DNA of 64,000 nucleotides. It comes from Gonatopus flavifemur (Eukaryota; Arthropoda; Insecta; Hymenoptera; Dryinidae). The stretch covers positions 21,922,001 to 21,986,000 of the forward strand of contig JAFFJZ010000007.1 of NCBI GenBank assembly GCA_018340375.1, in the 5' to 3' direction. Of this stretch, positions 12,301 to 23,342 are shown piece after piece. Within the stretch, counting starts at the first letter, position 1. Every line of letters starts with the position of its first letter. The notes beneath the pieces are model-generated. The model did not search any database and was not told the DNA's origin. It worked only from the letters and a program-made list of their open reading frames with translations. Both the position numbers and the translations under genes were made by a program.

Positions 12301-12969
12301 GTTCGCCCGATCCAAGATTCGATGGGTTAAGGAACGCAGGTCACAGACTATTGAACGAAAGTGTGAATCAAAAATTAAAGTTTATTATAAAATAAATATA
12401 TTTTCACAATATTAAATCTGAGGATATAAATGGACGATCGTGATCGTTATGAATGGATTCTAAGGCACCGTGTACGGAGAATTATAAATTTAATTTCCAA
12501 TATTAGTAGTCAGTAATACGGTGGTCGGTAATATAATTTGGTGATTCTATCAAATTTTGGCGTGAAATAGAACTTTGAATTTATTCGGGAACAGTATTTC
12601 ATGAACGCAGACAATCTGATGGAAATAGTCGGGATTTTGATGTTATTCGGTAAATTGGTCAAACAAACTATCTATTGGTACCGGAAGGGAAAATTTTTTT
12701 GAATTATATATAATTTATACATAATTCGATATTTATAAGAAATTTATAAAATCTGGATACATAATAGAAAATACGTAAAGAACATTTATAAAACCTAGAC
12801 ATATTTTAAATGCAAAAAATTCGCACGCCTCTATTTTCTCCATCAAAAGAATCAATTTTGTTGGAGGATAAATAATATGTATGATTCGAAAATGAAAGCT
12901 TCAGGCAACAAGTCTGTAACAATTCAATCACCATTATGAGGTGTGAAAAATAGATTACATACAGCGTTG
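9310..12969. other. Long AT-rich stretch without supported features
   Basis: About 3.7 kb with only short frames on both strands. No terminal repeats, tandem arrays or RNA genes were recognised. It could be intron or intergenic DNA. A short plus-strand frame at about 9740-9835 behind a possible acceptor (TTTTATCGCAG) was considered and left out. Confidence 0.45.
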
Positions 12970-12974
12970 GGGAA

Positions 12975-13290
12975 CGTTTGTGGTATATATTACAAGTATT
13001 GCCGAAAATTTCCGGGATTCACAAATGGCACTGGCAAGATTGTGTTCGTCAGACTTCGGTAAAACCACTCGTTTCTGTTAAGGGTTATCACCGTTTCTCG
13101 ACTGGCACCAATTGTATGTTGTAAATTTCCACCGGTGTTGGTTTGCATGGACAGACAGTCTTGGGCCATTATTCGATCAATACTGTTTGGATAAGGTTGT
13201 AAGTGCCAGATCTCTGACATAGCAGGCAGGCATACATAAATCAGCAGCAATGATAACGTTGTAAATGTTATGTTGGCCCTTACACGGAAA
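12975..13290. repeat. Diverged fragment of the 6936-8257 family
   Basis: The order of landmarks matches 6990-7150 and then 8090-8120 of the CCAGTACTGG element: CGTCAGACTTCGG, CCGTTTCTC, a TGGACAGACAGT run, ATCAATACTG, then GTAAATGTTATGTTGGCCCTTA. The termini are missing or too diverged to see, so this is a truncated or internally deleted copy. Confidence 0.65.
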
Positions 13291-13672
13291 CAATGTATGG
13301 TTTTTCACAACCAAACTTTGGTTATCGCACCCAAATGTTTGTTTATTATTTGCCACGAGACTTGTTACTGTGACGATAAGTAGAGCTGAGTTGGTAGTGT
13401 TATGGCGCGCATAACACGCGAGGTAACGAAGTAAAGGTGATAGAGTATGTCACCGAGCGTGTCTGTTCTAAGCGGACGCTTTTACTGCTATCCGCTAGAT
13501 GTGCCATGTCGCTGTAGAGCGCACAACAAGCATTGATAAACCTACCCGGATATATCAGGAGATACCGCTCCATACATCGGTACTAGTAGTTCCAGAACGG
13601 AATTTCTTTCTTCATTGAACTGTACTTCTTAGTCATCAAAAATGCATCATTGGTCAACTCCATTGGAAAGCA
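13291..13672. other. No supported feature
   Basis: Somewhat GC-richer spacer (around 13390-13580) without a recognisable gene or repeat. Confidence 0.45.
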
Positions 13673-13871
13673 CACGGAGAAAATGTATTAACGAAAGATT
13701 ATCCAAAGTTGAGTAGAACGGGGACATGGTGGCATTCCTGCGAAGTCTAAGATCTGGTTGACTTCATTCTACTCGTTTACAGTTCAAAATTCGACCAGAT
13801 GTCTTTCAATGCCGCTATTTCCCCGTTTTGCTCAACTTTGGGTAATTCTTCGCTAATACATTTTTTCCATG
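13673..13871. mobile_element. CAC-end palindromic MITE
   Basis: Left end CACGGAGAAAATGTATTA, right end (reverse complement) CATGGAAAAAATGTATTA. The arms continue as inverted copies through AAAGTTGAG and AACGGGGA. The right flank is TA, the left is CA. It belongs with the CAC(N)GAGAAAA group (also 15821, 16132, 35798, 53914) and ends 7 bp before a mariner. Confidence 0.82.
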
Positions 13872-14051
13872 TAGGATACCAGGTGTACCGGTATGAAGTG
13901 AGCGTTGAGATACAAATGTGTCGATAGGGAACATTGGTTGTGAACGAGCCTTAATTTGTGTTCTGTTTGATTGGTATGACATCTGTCAAACATTTTTATT
14001 AAACATCAAGTCATTGAACAAACAACATCATATTTTTCTATCGTGTTGAAA

Positions 14052-15470
14052 ATGTCGAATTTTGTACCAGAAAGTGATAATTTGCGGCAAGCATTAATTT
14101 TTTGTTTCCATTTGAAGAAAAGTGCTGCAGAGTCGCATCGAATGCTTGTCGAGGCATTTGGTCATCATGCTCTATCAGAATCAACATGCAAAAGATGGTT
14201 TCAACGGCTCAGAGATAATGATTTTGATGTGAGAAATGAAGAACGTGGAAGACCAGCAAAAGAGTTTAAAGACGCCGAACTGCGAACAATATTGGATGAA
14301 GATAAAACGTTGAATCAAAAGCGAATAGCAACAATGTTAAATGTTGCACAATAAACAATTTCTGACCGTTTGAAAGCTATGGGGAAGATCCAAAAGTGTG
14401 GAAAATCGGTGCCACATGAATTGAATGAGAGGCAGATGGAAAACCGAAAAACACTTTTGACATTTTGCTTTAAAGACACGAAAGAAAATCAGTTTTACAT
14501 CGAATTGTTACTGGCGATGAAAAATGGATTCATTTTAAGAATCCTCAACGGAGAAAATCATGGGTTAATCCGGGACAATCATCAACATCGACTGCAAAAG
14601 CAGATCGATTCGGCAAGAAGGCAATGCTCTGTGTTTGGTGGAACCAAAAAGTTGTGGTGTTTCATGAGCTCCCAAAATCTCGTGAAACTGTTAATACTAA
14701 TCGCTACAGACAACAAATGATCAATTGGAACCATTCATTGATCGAAAAACGACCAGAATGGGCCAGAAGACACGGCAAAGTAATTTTATTACACGACAAT
14801 GCAGCTGCATTATAGATAGATAACATCAAGTGTAGCTCTTCCCCTAACGTCTTCAAAAAGAGGTATTATGACTTCTTGCTCACCTCCACCCTTTCTCACT
14901 CTTAGACATATACTCCTTTTCAAGTAGGTTCATCGTGGTTCATCTTACGCTTTTTTTTGCCTTCATCTTCATTCTGCGCATTTATAACTATTGTATCTCT
15001 ATCTTATATCTGTATTTTCATTTCTCACACCTTTGTAATCTCATCCTCACTCTCATTCTCATTTCATCTTTATTTTTAAGTTCATTCATTCTGCCTTCTT
15101 TTTGCTTTTCGGGCTGTGGGTTTAATGCTGTATATATATAAGTATTTTTGTATATAATATAATATCTTTGTTATTGTTTATACTTCTTTCTCAATTGTTC
15201 CACAGGATTTTCATCCTAGAACATAAATAAACATATCTATCTATCTATCTGCACACAAAGCGAGCCCGGTTCAGGATACAATCAAAGCACTTGGCTGGGA
15301 GCGGCTACCCCATCCGCTGTATTCACCAGACTTGGCTAGAAGTCGAAAATTGGGTGTCTGATTGGTTTGCTTCAAAAGACGAACATTTCTATTGGCGTGG
15401 TATCCACAAATTGCCAGAAAGGTGGTCAAAATGTGTAGAAAGCAATGGTCAATACTTTGAATACATTTCT
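14052..15470 (+). pseudogene. Broken mariner transposase (mauritiana-like)
   Basis: The N-terminus (FCFHLKKSAAESHRMLVEAF) is the paired helix-turn-helix DNA-binding region of mauritiana mariner transposases. Breaks in order: an in-frame TAA at about 14352; a frameshift near 14470; the retroposed insert at 14810-15248 directly after the second catalytic motif (LLHDNA); and a deletion after SPDLA that removes the third catalytic Asp. The first catalytic motif TGDEKW and the C-terminal HKLPERW block are still recognisable. It cannot encode active transposase. Confidence 0.93.
14810..15248 (+). mobile_element. Retroposed insert with ATCT tail
   Basis: About 440 bp interrupt the mariner frame; joining the flanks restores the family reading across the site. 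The 3' end has a small hairpin (AGGAT-TTTC-ATCCT), AATAAA-like signals and a run of ATCT repeats, as in non-LTR retrotransposon or SINE 3' ends. CTGCA flanks both sides (14805-14809, 15249-15253). The 5' end contains TAGATAGATA, the complement of the tail unit. No RT frame is present, so it is a 5'-truncated LINE or a SINE. Confidence 0.75.
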
Positions 15471-15541
15471 TTTTACTTTCCCATTCGCAATGAGTGTTTC
15501 ATTTTCACAAAAAAACGCTTATTTCATACTGGTCCACCTGG

Positions 15542-15820
15542 TAATGTGGAAACCGAAGAAACGTTTAAGTGAATGCGATCCTCATACGCGACGTTGGTCC
15601 AGCTGTTTTCACGGCTTTTTCTTATGATCAATAAGTTTAACTTGGTCTGAATTTCAACAAAACTTGAACTTTGCAACGGGTCTACCTGGAGTTTCGGTAG
15701 ATTTGGCTAGGAATTTGCGGAGAGAAGTGAAAAGCTGAAAAAAAACATTGATTCATTCGGAATCAATCAGAATACGCCCGTCTCAGAAATCTAGAAAAAC
15801 CCAACAGGATTCATGAAGTA
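15542..15820. other. No supported feature
   Basis: Short spacer between mariner 1 and the nested MITE cluster. Confidence 0.5.
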
Positions 15821-16131
15821 CACTGATAAAAAGGTTCATTTATAGGTAACAAACGTATACAGCACACTCTCACAAATGGGCCGCTCACTCTCCTTCTCAC
15901 TCGAACGGTTTTCGCCTTGTGTTGAAGAAAGAGAAGGAGCGCCCCATATGCGAGAGTGTACTGTATTTGTTTATGTGGAAATGAATATTTATTTCACGCG
16001 AATCTATCATGATTCTGTCAAATATGATTCATTGACTATTAACAAATGTTTATTTCTACTGAATATCACTTGTTCATTATCAACATAATATATTCGATTC
16101 AAGCGAATATTTATTTTCCCGTAAGCAAATA

Positions 16132-16786
16132 CACGGAGAAAAATTGTCAATTATAAATTACTAGACTCGCTAGTATATTGAGGATATACTTGCATTTTGA
16201 AGTTATATACCAAATATTCTCTTCAAAAGTACCAGACTTTCTGTGAGTTAATGGTAGAATAATAACATTTCATAATAGAAAGTCTGGTACTTTTGGAGAG
16301 AACGTTTGATAAATAACCTCAAAATGCAAGTATATCCTCAACAGGGGGGTGCAACTCGATAAAAACTATACGTAACGTTTTGTCACCATTCGATATTCCC
16401 CAAACTGTCCGCAAGAGACGCTGATTGTACTATCAGAAAAAGTCACGTGATACGATAATTTTTCGGTGCCTAATTTTGCATTTGAAATCGCTTGACAAAT
16501 CATATCAATAATGGTGTTGATATATACATACAATTCTTGAAGATGTCACATAACCAAATATGATAATGACGGAACTGACACTCGTATCACGTACGTAGTG
16601 TACCAAAAAAACATCACGTGATTTTGACTGAGCTACAGACAGCGCCGTTCACGGACTTCAAGTGAAGTTTACTGTGGTGACAAAACGTTTCGCGAAACAT
16701 TTGAAGGTGATTAGGTGAGTTGCACCCCCCTGATCCTCAATATACTAGCGAGTCTAGTAATTTATAATAGACAATTTTTCTCAGTG
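16132..16786. mobile_element. Middle element of the nest, CAC(G/T)GAGAAAAATTGTC ends
   Basis: Inverted ends CACGGAGAAAAATTGTC and CACTGAGAAAAATTGTC are flanked by TA (16130-16131, 16787-16788). The arms remain inverted copies through ATTACTAGACTCGCTAGTAT and GAGGATA. Without the inner insert it is about 256 bp. It contains a second inverted pair, AAAGTACCAGACTTTCT. Its ends resemble those of the outer element, so related copies inserted into each other. Confidence 0.88.
16342..16732. mobile_element. hAT-type MITE, CAGGGGGGTGCAACTC ends
   Basis: The 16-bp ends CAGGGGGGTGCAACTC are exact inverted repeats, flanked by the perfect 8-bp duplication ATCCTCAA (16334-16341, 16733-16740). The target is the right arm of the middle MITE, making this the youngest of the three insertions. 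It has no coding capacity. Confidence 0.95.
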
Positions 16787-16825
16787 TATACGTTTGTCAA
16801 CTATAAATAAACCTTTTTTCTCAGT

Positions 16826-17771
16826 ATTTGTGATTCGCGACCACGAAATTGGATTTATCAGTGAATATTAATCGACCGATTTATGATTTATACTGCAAAT
16901 CATCGCTAAAAAGTTTCCGTCAGATCCTAGATCATTAATCAGTTTTTCTCGCTGAAACCTTGCGTTTTATTGTGTATTCCTTGCCATTAAGGCTTGATTT
17001 TATATTCCTTTGTATTATGTTTAGTTTTGAAGATTCAATTTGTATTATTGGAATCATTTAGAAGATCTGTATGAAGGAAGCGATAATATAAGATTTTTAG
17101 AGAGGGAGGAAGATGTCGAACATGTCAAAGCCATGTGCCAATTGGCAGAGTTTTTTTTTTAATCACGATACCTTCATTATTCACCAAGGACATAATAAAA
17201 ATGCGGTACATGAGTGCGGAAAGGAAAAAGTTAAATTACATAAGGAATCATCGTACAACGTGTTAACGGCCAACAAAGTTGAAATACAGAAATGCTCATA
17301 AAAGCAGACGTCGGTTGAATCGAGGATCAAATTTCCTATATTTTCCTCCCTTCACTCCAGCGGATCTTTTTGTTCTTGTAATTCTTCCCCTGTATCTCTT
17401 TATTATTTCTTACGACATATCGCATCATCTCTCTAGTTTTAATCCCAAGGAAAAGTGAGGGAAAAGGAGAGCTAGAGCCAGAGAATCGGAAAGAAGAAAA
17501 AGAAATAATGGAAAGAGAAGAAAATGGGTTACAGACGGGGGTAGAGGCTAGTACTACGGGTGCCCTCGCTTATTACAGTGCAAAAACTTTTCTCATTTCA
17601 GTCCTTTCCTCGGGAATTTGAAATGTATCCCGACGTATGCCTGGTCCGAACCAAACGAAACTATACTAAACGTGATAAAATCGGACAGAGAAGAGAAGCT
17701 TCACGAGTAGTCTGGGTGACGGGGAGAAGATTCCCAACTTGAAAAAAATACCATGGGAGATTCGAATCGCT
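16826..17771. other. No gene; contains a 28-bp word shared with 62.9 kb
   Basis: No coding frame is supported. Positions 17128-17155 are identical, in reverse complement, to 62875-62902 (centre GCCAATTGGC). Confidence 0.45.
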
Positions 17772-18743
17772 TATAGGGTTTTGGAATGAAATTTGGTGAT
17801 AGTTTAAATTTTAATTACAAACAATACCGTCCGCAGAGCTATGGTGCCATTATTGCACAAAATGATAGTGGAATCATATTCCTATCTATTGGTTATAAAC
17901 AATAATTTTATTATCAACATCGTTCCGGTTGTTGGCATGAAACAATTTGTGTCGTACATCGGATAGTGCTTCTGAGAACAACCTCTGACTGGTGAGTTAT
18001 AGTATTCTCTGATTTATTAGAAGTAAATGAAACGTATATTGGAAAAACTCTTCATGCTATACGAAAGAGCAGACTTGAACGAATTTTTTTATCATGATAA
18101 GTTATTTTCCATAGTCACGTATAAGTTGGTATATCCATATGAACAGAGCAAGAAATTTGAGGTTTTTCAGAATGATATTGAGACTTCTATAATGATCATG
18201 GATTTATCAATTTTTTTCATCTTGATGAAATTGATTTCTTTCAATGAATAAAGATGGATTTACGTGTGAGGTTTGTTGTACTGAAAATGGAGAGTCTACA
18301 TGAATGGTTCATAAATTCACCGTTCATCAATGAATTTCATCTATGCACAAACCAATTTGTATAGTACTGATCCTTATTTGGATGTTTTGCTACATTTGAT
18401 GACAAAGAATAGCAGAGATATTCATATGTGGCTTCAAATTTATGCGTTTCAACGTTTTTGCGAATTATTAGTTACCAAACAGTGGTTTTCTGTGTATCGT
18501 CGAATTAACCTACCACTATCACCAAATCACCTCCATCATCACCAGTTTACCTACCTCAAATACGAATTCACTTACCTATGGATATTCTGATTCAGATGAA
18601 ACTTGTAACGTTGTTGTTCTATACAATTGTTGAAAACATGTGGAACAATATACTCAATGAGGTATAGGTTCCTATTCATTCATTCACGGAAGTTATTTAC
18701 AATCAAACACAGACTCTCACCAAATTACCTACCCTTACCCTAC
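17772..18743 (+). mobile_element. Inverted copy 2 of the ~1-kb TAGGGT-end repeat
   Basis: Plus-strand copy of the repeat described at 5860-6841. It begins TATAGGGTTTTGG and ends ACCCTTACCCTAC, giving weak terminal inverted repeats. The 74-codon frame at 18027-18251 is nearly identical to that of copy 1, whereas the second frame (18330-18590) is shifted after its middle, so copy 2 is no more intact. TCACCAAAT and TACCTACC motifs recur near the end. Confidence 0.7.
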
Positions 18744-19045
18744 TCGAGGAATGTAAAAATATCGGACAATGATATTTTTGTATTTAATCACGAGTGAATT
18801 ATGTTCAATCCTTAGGGATTGGGATTATATTATGGAAGTGAGTTCGATTCTTTAGAGTTGAAATCGAATCATCGACTCATGATATACAAACATTTCGTTA
18901 TAGCAACTTCGGTACTTTTGATCATTGAGAGGCAGTTGATTTCCTGTTCAAAGTTTGGTAACTCGAGAAGAAGTATCCCATGCAAGTATTTCATTTCATT
19001 CATCTCTGGGATGAGAAAGAAAAAGCATCCTAGTGAAAAAGTGTA
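18744..19045. other. No supported feature
   Basis: AT-rich spacer; frames on both strands overlap and neither is convincing. Confidence 0.45.
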
Positions 19046-19256
19046 CAGTCGTTGTAACAAGTCCGTTTACAGTTCTGACGGAAATATCTTTGAATACGTT
19101 GTTATTAATGAATTTTTAATATTTTTCTTCAATTGTATATCTTCATATATGTTCCTTCTATCATTCAGATGGATTAGAAATTCTCAAATAGCAGCAATAA
19201 TGTATATTATATAAAGATATTTCCGTTAGAATTCAACGGACTTGTTACACCGACTG
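19046..19256. mobile_element. Palindromic MITE, CAGTCGNTGTAACAAG ends
   Basis: The left end CAGTCGTTGTAACAAGTCCG and the right end (reverse complement) CAGTCGGTGTAACAAGTCCG match, and the arms continue with ACGGAAATATCTTT. Flanks are TA on the left and TG on the right, suggesting a decayed TA target. Confidence 0.8.
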
Positions 19257-22200
19257 TGCGTATCGACCATTCAATCAGTAGAGTAAAACAGTAATAGTCA
19301 GACATACACAAGAAAGTACATCTCGGCTGAGAGTCGAGACTGATCCTGCCTGGTCCCTGATAAGACTTAAGAAACGCCACGAGTCTTCCCCCCCCCCCTC
19401 AGAGTCGGGGGCCCCCATCAGCGTGGGGCCCTAGGCCCGAGCCTACAGAGCCTATATAAAAAGACGACACTGAGACTAAAAGAGACACAAATGACACTGT
19501 ACTGGATATGAGACGGGAGGTGCCTGTTTCTTCAGATATTTCTAGACAAAAGAAGAAACTCTGATCAAATGTAAAAGTCGGGATATGGATGCTGAAGAAG
19601 ATGATTTCTGAAAATCCTATAACGGATGTCAAGAGGCATAAAACACCTTCTTTGCTACTTTTATTCGCTCCCTCGATTTTGTGCGTGTTATGCCAACATG
19701 TCTTGGAACCCTTCCAACTGATGGCTCGCGTTTTATACGGCAAACTGCCGTTCTATTACGATTGCTGTCGTAAACTGTAGGAAGGAAAACATGATCTAAC
19801 CGAGGTATCGATGATAGATAAATATACACGACGCGATAAATATTTTGGAGGATTTATTATCATGATGCACGTACTACCTATGTATGATAAATTCGCAGTG
19901 GGATTGTTTGTAAATTTGTGGCTGAGATTTCATATCGATCCATCATAAATTGTGAATCCAATACGAGCTCTTTGAAATTCAGTTTCATCCTTCTTTTAGG
20001 AGAGGCAAAAAATTTATTGTGAGCAACATCATTTCATCCTTGCATCGAACATTTTTATGACCCCAATAAAAGTTCTTTGACATTATCCCGAATGAAACGG
20101 CTCGCTGTCCTGGATTGATGATTTTCTCTGATATCAATAGCACATCAGTCACAGCCAGGGTATTGAATTATCAATTAATCTTTGTGATTTAGAATAAATT
20201 GGTTTTATAATTACCCAGCTCTAATTCCAACAATTTCATCTTGACAATTTACGAATTCAGGATGACTATCTGCTACCGTAAAATGAATGGAAAACAGTGA
20301 AGTATTGTGGTTCAAAGTTAAATGTCAGTCAGGCATTACATAATCTTTAGATATCTCTGTCCATTTTACTTGAAAAGGATTCAGTTTCTGAGAAGAGATC
20401 GATCAAACAGATCCACTTCAACGCTAAAAATATTCTATCTAAATTCTGTGGGTGATATTTTGTATCTTATTCAACTACTTTAGATCAAAATTTGTTGAAT
20501 CATCACTTCTCGCAAAGGTGAATGATTATTCATTCGTTCGAATCAAACAACTAGAATGTATTCCTCTCTGAATTCCAAGGAAATTACTATTTTCACGAGA
20601 TTTGAAATTTCTGGTATCAAATATTTCCAATGGGAACATGAATTCGAATATTTGGATACATCTCTTTGAATAATCCAACTGTATGTTTTCACAATCAAAT
20701 CTCACGAGTATCATCCACTGTAGTGACCCATGAATCTCTAAAAGAAAGTTCTGATTGTGATTTTCAACCACTGATGATATCTATAAACAGATTTCATATT
20801 ATTACGGAACGCAGACCAAATAAATCTCTCCTGAAATGAAATTAGGTCCTTCATTTGACGCAGTGGAATTGCTGCCCTTCGTGAATACACATAGTTTCTG
20901 GCGCACGCGTAAATCCTGTCTTTATGTACTGAACAAGAGAATGAAGGAAAGGTGCTAAAAAGGCATGAGAAGGGTGGTAGATAAAACGTTGATGTGGTAT
21001 ACACCGGCGAGCGGAAAATACCGGATGTCAGGATATAGAACCCGAAGAGATGGGATGCACAAGAAATATGGCAGGATTTCGCGTGGAATGAACTACGCGA
21101 ATTATGCGTCAAACAAATGCCTGGCCATGAAACCTAAACTTTACCTTAAGCTTTGAACCGTGCATGCGCGCGAGCGAGTACCCATGCGGTCTAACACTTT
21201 TCTTCACCGCTTCTACCTCTCTCGTAATTTAAAATCCGTATCCAGGTGTTGGTGTACATAGATGTATTTGATGCTCCCACTGTTCAAACTTTGGAAGCGT
21301 CTGTGACTATTCAAGGCCTTTACAAACTCTTCAGGATTGTGTAACCATACGCGGGGATGTGCACTTCTTCTCTCAACGTGCATCACATGTTCTTTTCTCA
21401 ATAACAATGATACTCACTCGACAATTTTGTATCCCTAACGCTTCATTCAGAATTTCTGTCAAGAATCAACGTCAAAAATTGAAGAAATAATAGGTTTTCA
21501 AATATTCTATTTTACTCAACTATGCAAAAGACATAAATCGTCTATTACGGGTTTCGTTAACATTCCTGGTTCGTTGATATAATTTTTGAATTCTATCTCA
21601 TTACTATTCCAATTCCAAATGAATAACTAGAAATTCAACCGTTTCAAATATTCCTCCGATGAGAATGAATTCTCTTTGACGGATTCCCTAGTTTGTTCAG
21701 GAATTAGCAGCCCGGTGTATCATTTTGAGAAGCATCCGCTGGAAGTATCAAAGATGTGATGAAGAGAATGACTCAACCAAAGGTGAATAAAAAACTGTTT
21801 ATTCGCATATCTGAACTCTATGAATGTATTTGAAAGATTAATAAATTATTCATCAAACTCAATTGATCCAAGTACTTTTCCAGTCAGAAGGTTTCAAGTT
21901 CCATTTTACTTTCATTGTTATCAATCCATCCAACAATTCAAACACTGTTTTCATTCATACTTTAATTTATGCTTTGACAAAATTTTGTTACGAATTTTCA
22001 TCAATAATAATTGCTAATGATTTATTGGTAGAATTTTGCTGCATTTTATAACATGATACTGCATATTTTTATAACACAGTAAAAAGAAATACTGACTTCC
22101 AATCGATATGTGAACTGAATTTAAGATGCAGCCGAAAGTATACTATGAACGTTCTTCGAATATTCCAAGCATATTCATCGAACGTATGTAATCGAATATA

Positions 22201-22300
22201 CAGCGGTCGGTCAGTCGAACGTCGATTGAAAGAATATCGTACATTTCGTAATCTATGTTTGTTCTAAGTATATTCAAAACAGTCTCATTCGAATACTTTA
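19257..22300. other. No supported feature
   Basis: About 3 kb without a recognisable gene. A C-rich run and GC-rich patch lie at 19388-19450. The remaining frames are short, on both strands and unassignable. Confidence 0.45.
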
Positions 22301-22978
22301 TTAACGCTCAATATATGTTCTTCGTATCTCATTCATACATTCTACGAACGTTTCTATTTCGTATATACTTTGAACTTCTGTTGCTGTTTGAGAATTAATC
22401 AGATTTGGAAATCTTACTCCTGGAATCTTTGATGAGGATGAAGTTGATGCATTCGCACACAATTGCCCAGTTTGAGATTGATTTTCTGTATTTTGAATGG
22501 TTGATTGTGCAGCCGTTGATGCATTCGCACACAATTGCCCAGTTTGAGATTGATTCTCTGTATTTTGAATAGTTGGTTGTGCAAAGGTTGATGCAATTAT
22601 TCGTACATTAGAAGACAAATTCTCTAATAATGGTGGATTTGCGTTTGGTTTAATATTTTCTTTCAAAGCGACTGTATCCAATTGCGCTTCGTTTACTCCT
22701 TCGAAGTTTAAAATCTTATTCACAGGTTCTACCGTCCCATTCGAATAAATCTTATACTCTTGTATGAGTTTTAATTCGGTTGAACTATTTTTCGTTGAAT
22801 CCATTTCATCTACAAAAACAAACGTTGAGAAGATTATTCGTAAGAATTTTGTGTGACATTTGAAATTTCTAGTGTTGAATGAATTAATGTTTGTTAAGCG
22901 AAGACTTATTTTATATTCGGGTTTACTGTTCTCTTGATACTGAACACTGAATTCCTCGATAAATTCACGATACATCAT
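22301..22978 (-). CDS. Hypothetical repeat-containing protein, possibly transposon-associated
   Basis: An open frame of 225 codons; the start may be at 22978 or at the internal ATG at 22804. The middle contains two 24-residue repeats (TIQNTENQSQTGQLCAN in each). Between the two ATGs an intron is possible (GTAAACCC to TTTTTGTAG) that would keep the frame. It is rich in Asn, Ser, Thr and Gln and has no recognised domain. It lies on the same strand as, and downstream of, a Cys-rich exon and a decayed EnSpm-like transposase, and may be an accessory gene of that element (inference from position only). Confidence 0.45.
   Translation of the reverse strand: MMYREFIEEFSVQYQENSKPEYKISLRLTNINSFNTRNFKCHTKFLRIIFSTFVFVDEMDSTKNSSTELKLIQEYKIYSNGTVEPVNKILNFEGVNEAQLDTVALKENIKPNANPPLLENLSSNVRIIASTFAQPTIQNTENQSQTGQLCANASTAAQSTIQNTENQSQTGQLCANASTSSSSKIPGVRFPNLINSQTATEVQSIYEIETFVECMNEIRRTYIER
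22443..22586 (-). repeat. Two 72-bp tandem repeats within a coding frame
   Basis: The block starting GTTGATGCATTCGCACACAA at 22443 repeats at 22515 with few changes, and the period is a multiple of three, so the frame is preserved as a 24-residue peptide repeat. A third, broken start appears near 22585. Confidence 0.9.
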
Positions 22979-23342
22979 AGATCAGCTTGAAAATTAAAAC
23001 ATAAAAATATAACCAAGATTACTAGATGTCAAATGTGACAAATTTCAGAAAACAGTGGTCCCCATTCACAAAGTTAACATGAACAACAATACAACATACC
23101 GTTCTGAACTTATAAAACATCTTAATGAGTTTGGATAGAACTATTTGGAACATCTTCGAAAGCATATAAAAATTTAGAATAATCTTCCCTTAAACTTTTT
23201 GATATCTCGAGGGGAGCGTGAAGAAACAGAAAATTTTATGTTCAAAATCCAATACTGGGACAATTTTCAATACGGAATACAGTGGAAAAATTTTATTGTG
23301 CTACTATAAAAAATTTAGTTTATCAATGATTAATGTTATTAC
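22979..23342. other. Possible intron between minus-strand exons
   Basis: Bounded on the right by a good donor (AATAG then GTAATAAC on the minus strand) and on the left by TTTCAAG. Joining these would hit a stop within three codons, so continuity with the ORF at 22301-22978 is not demonstrated. Confidence 0.3.

Larger units (their letters stand above)
13879..15541 (+). mobile_element. mariner 1 (mauritiana-like), with a nested insertion
   Basis: Inverted ends CCAGGTGTACCGGTATGAA (left) and CCAGGTGGACCAGTATGAA (right) are flanked by TA (13877-13878, 15542-15543). The terminus CCAGGTGTAC is the type known from mauritiana-subfamily mariners such as Mos1. Without the ~440-bp insert the element is about 1.2 kb, slightly short because of an internal deletion. 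Confidence 0.93.
15821..16825. mobile_element. Outermost element of a three-deep MITE nest, CACTGA end
   Basis: The left arm CACTGATAAAAAGGTTCATT matches the right arm (reverse complement) CTGAGAAAAAAGGTTTATT, continuing through ATTTATAG and ACAAACGTATACA. TA precedes the left end; the right end is less clean. A further element occupies its right half. Confidence 0.75.
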
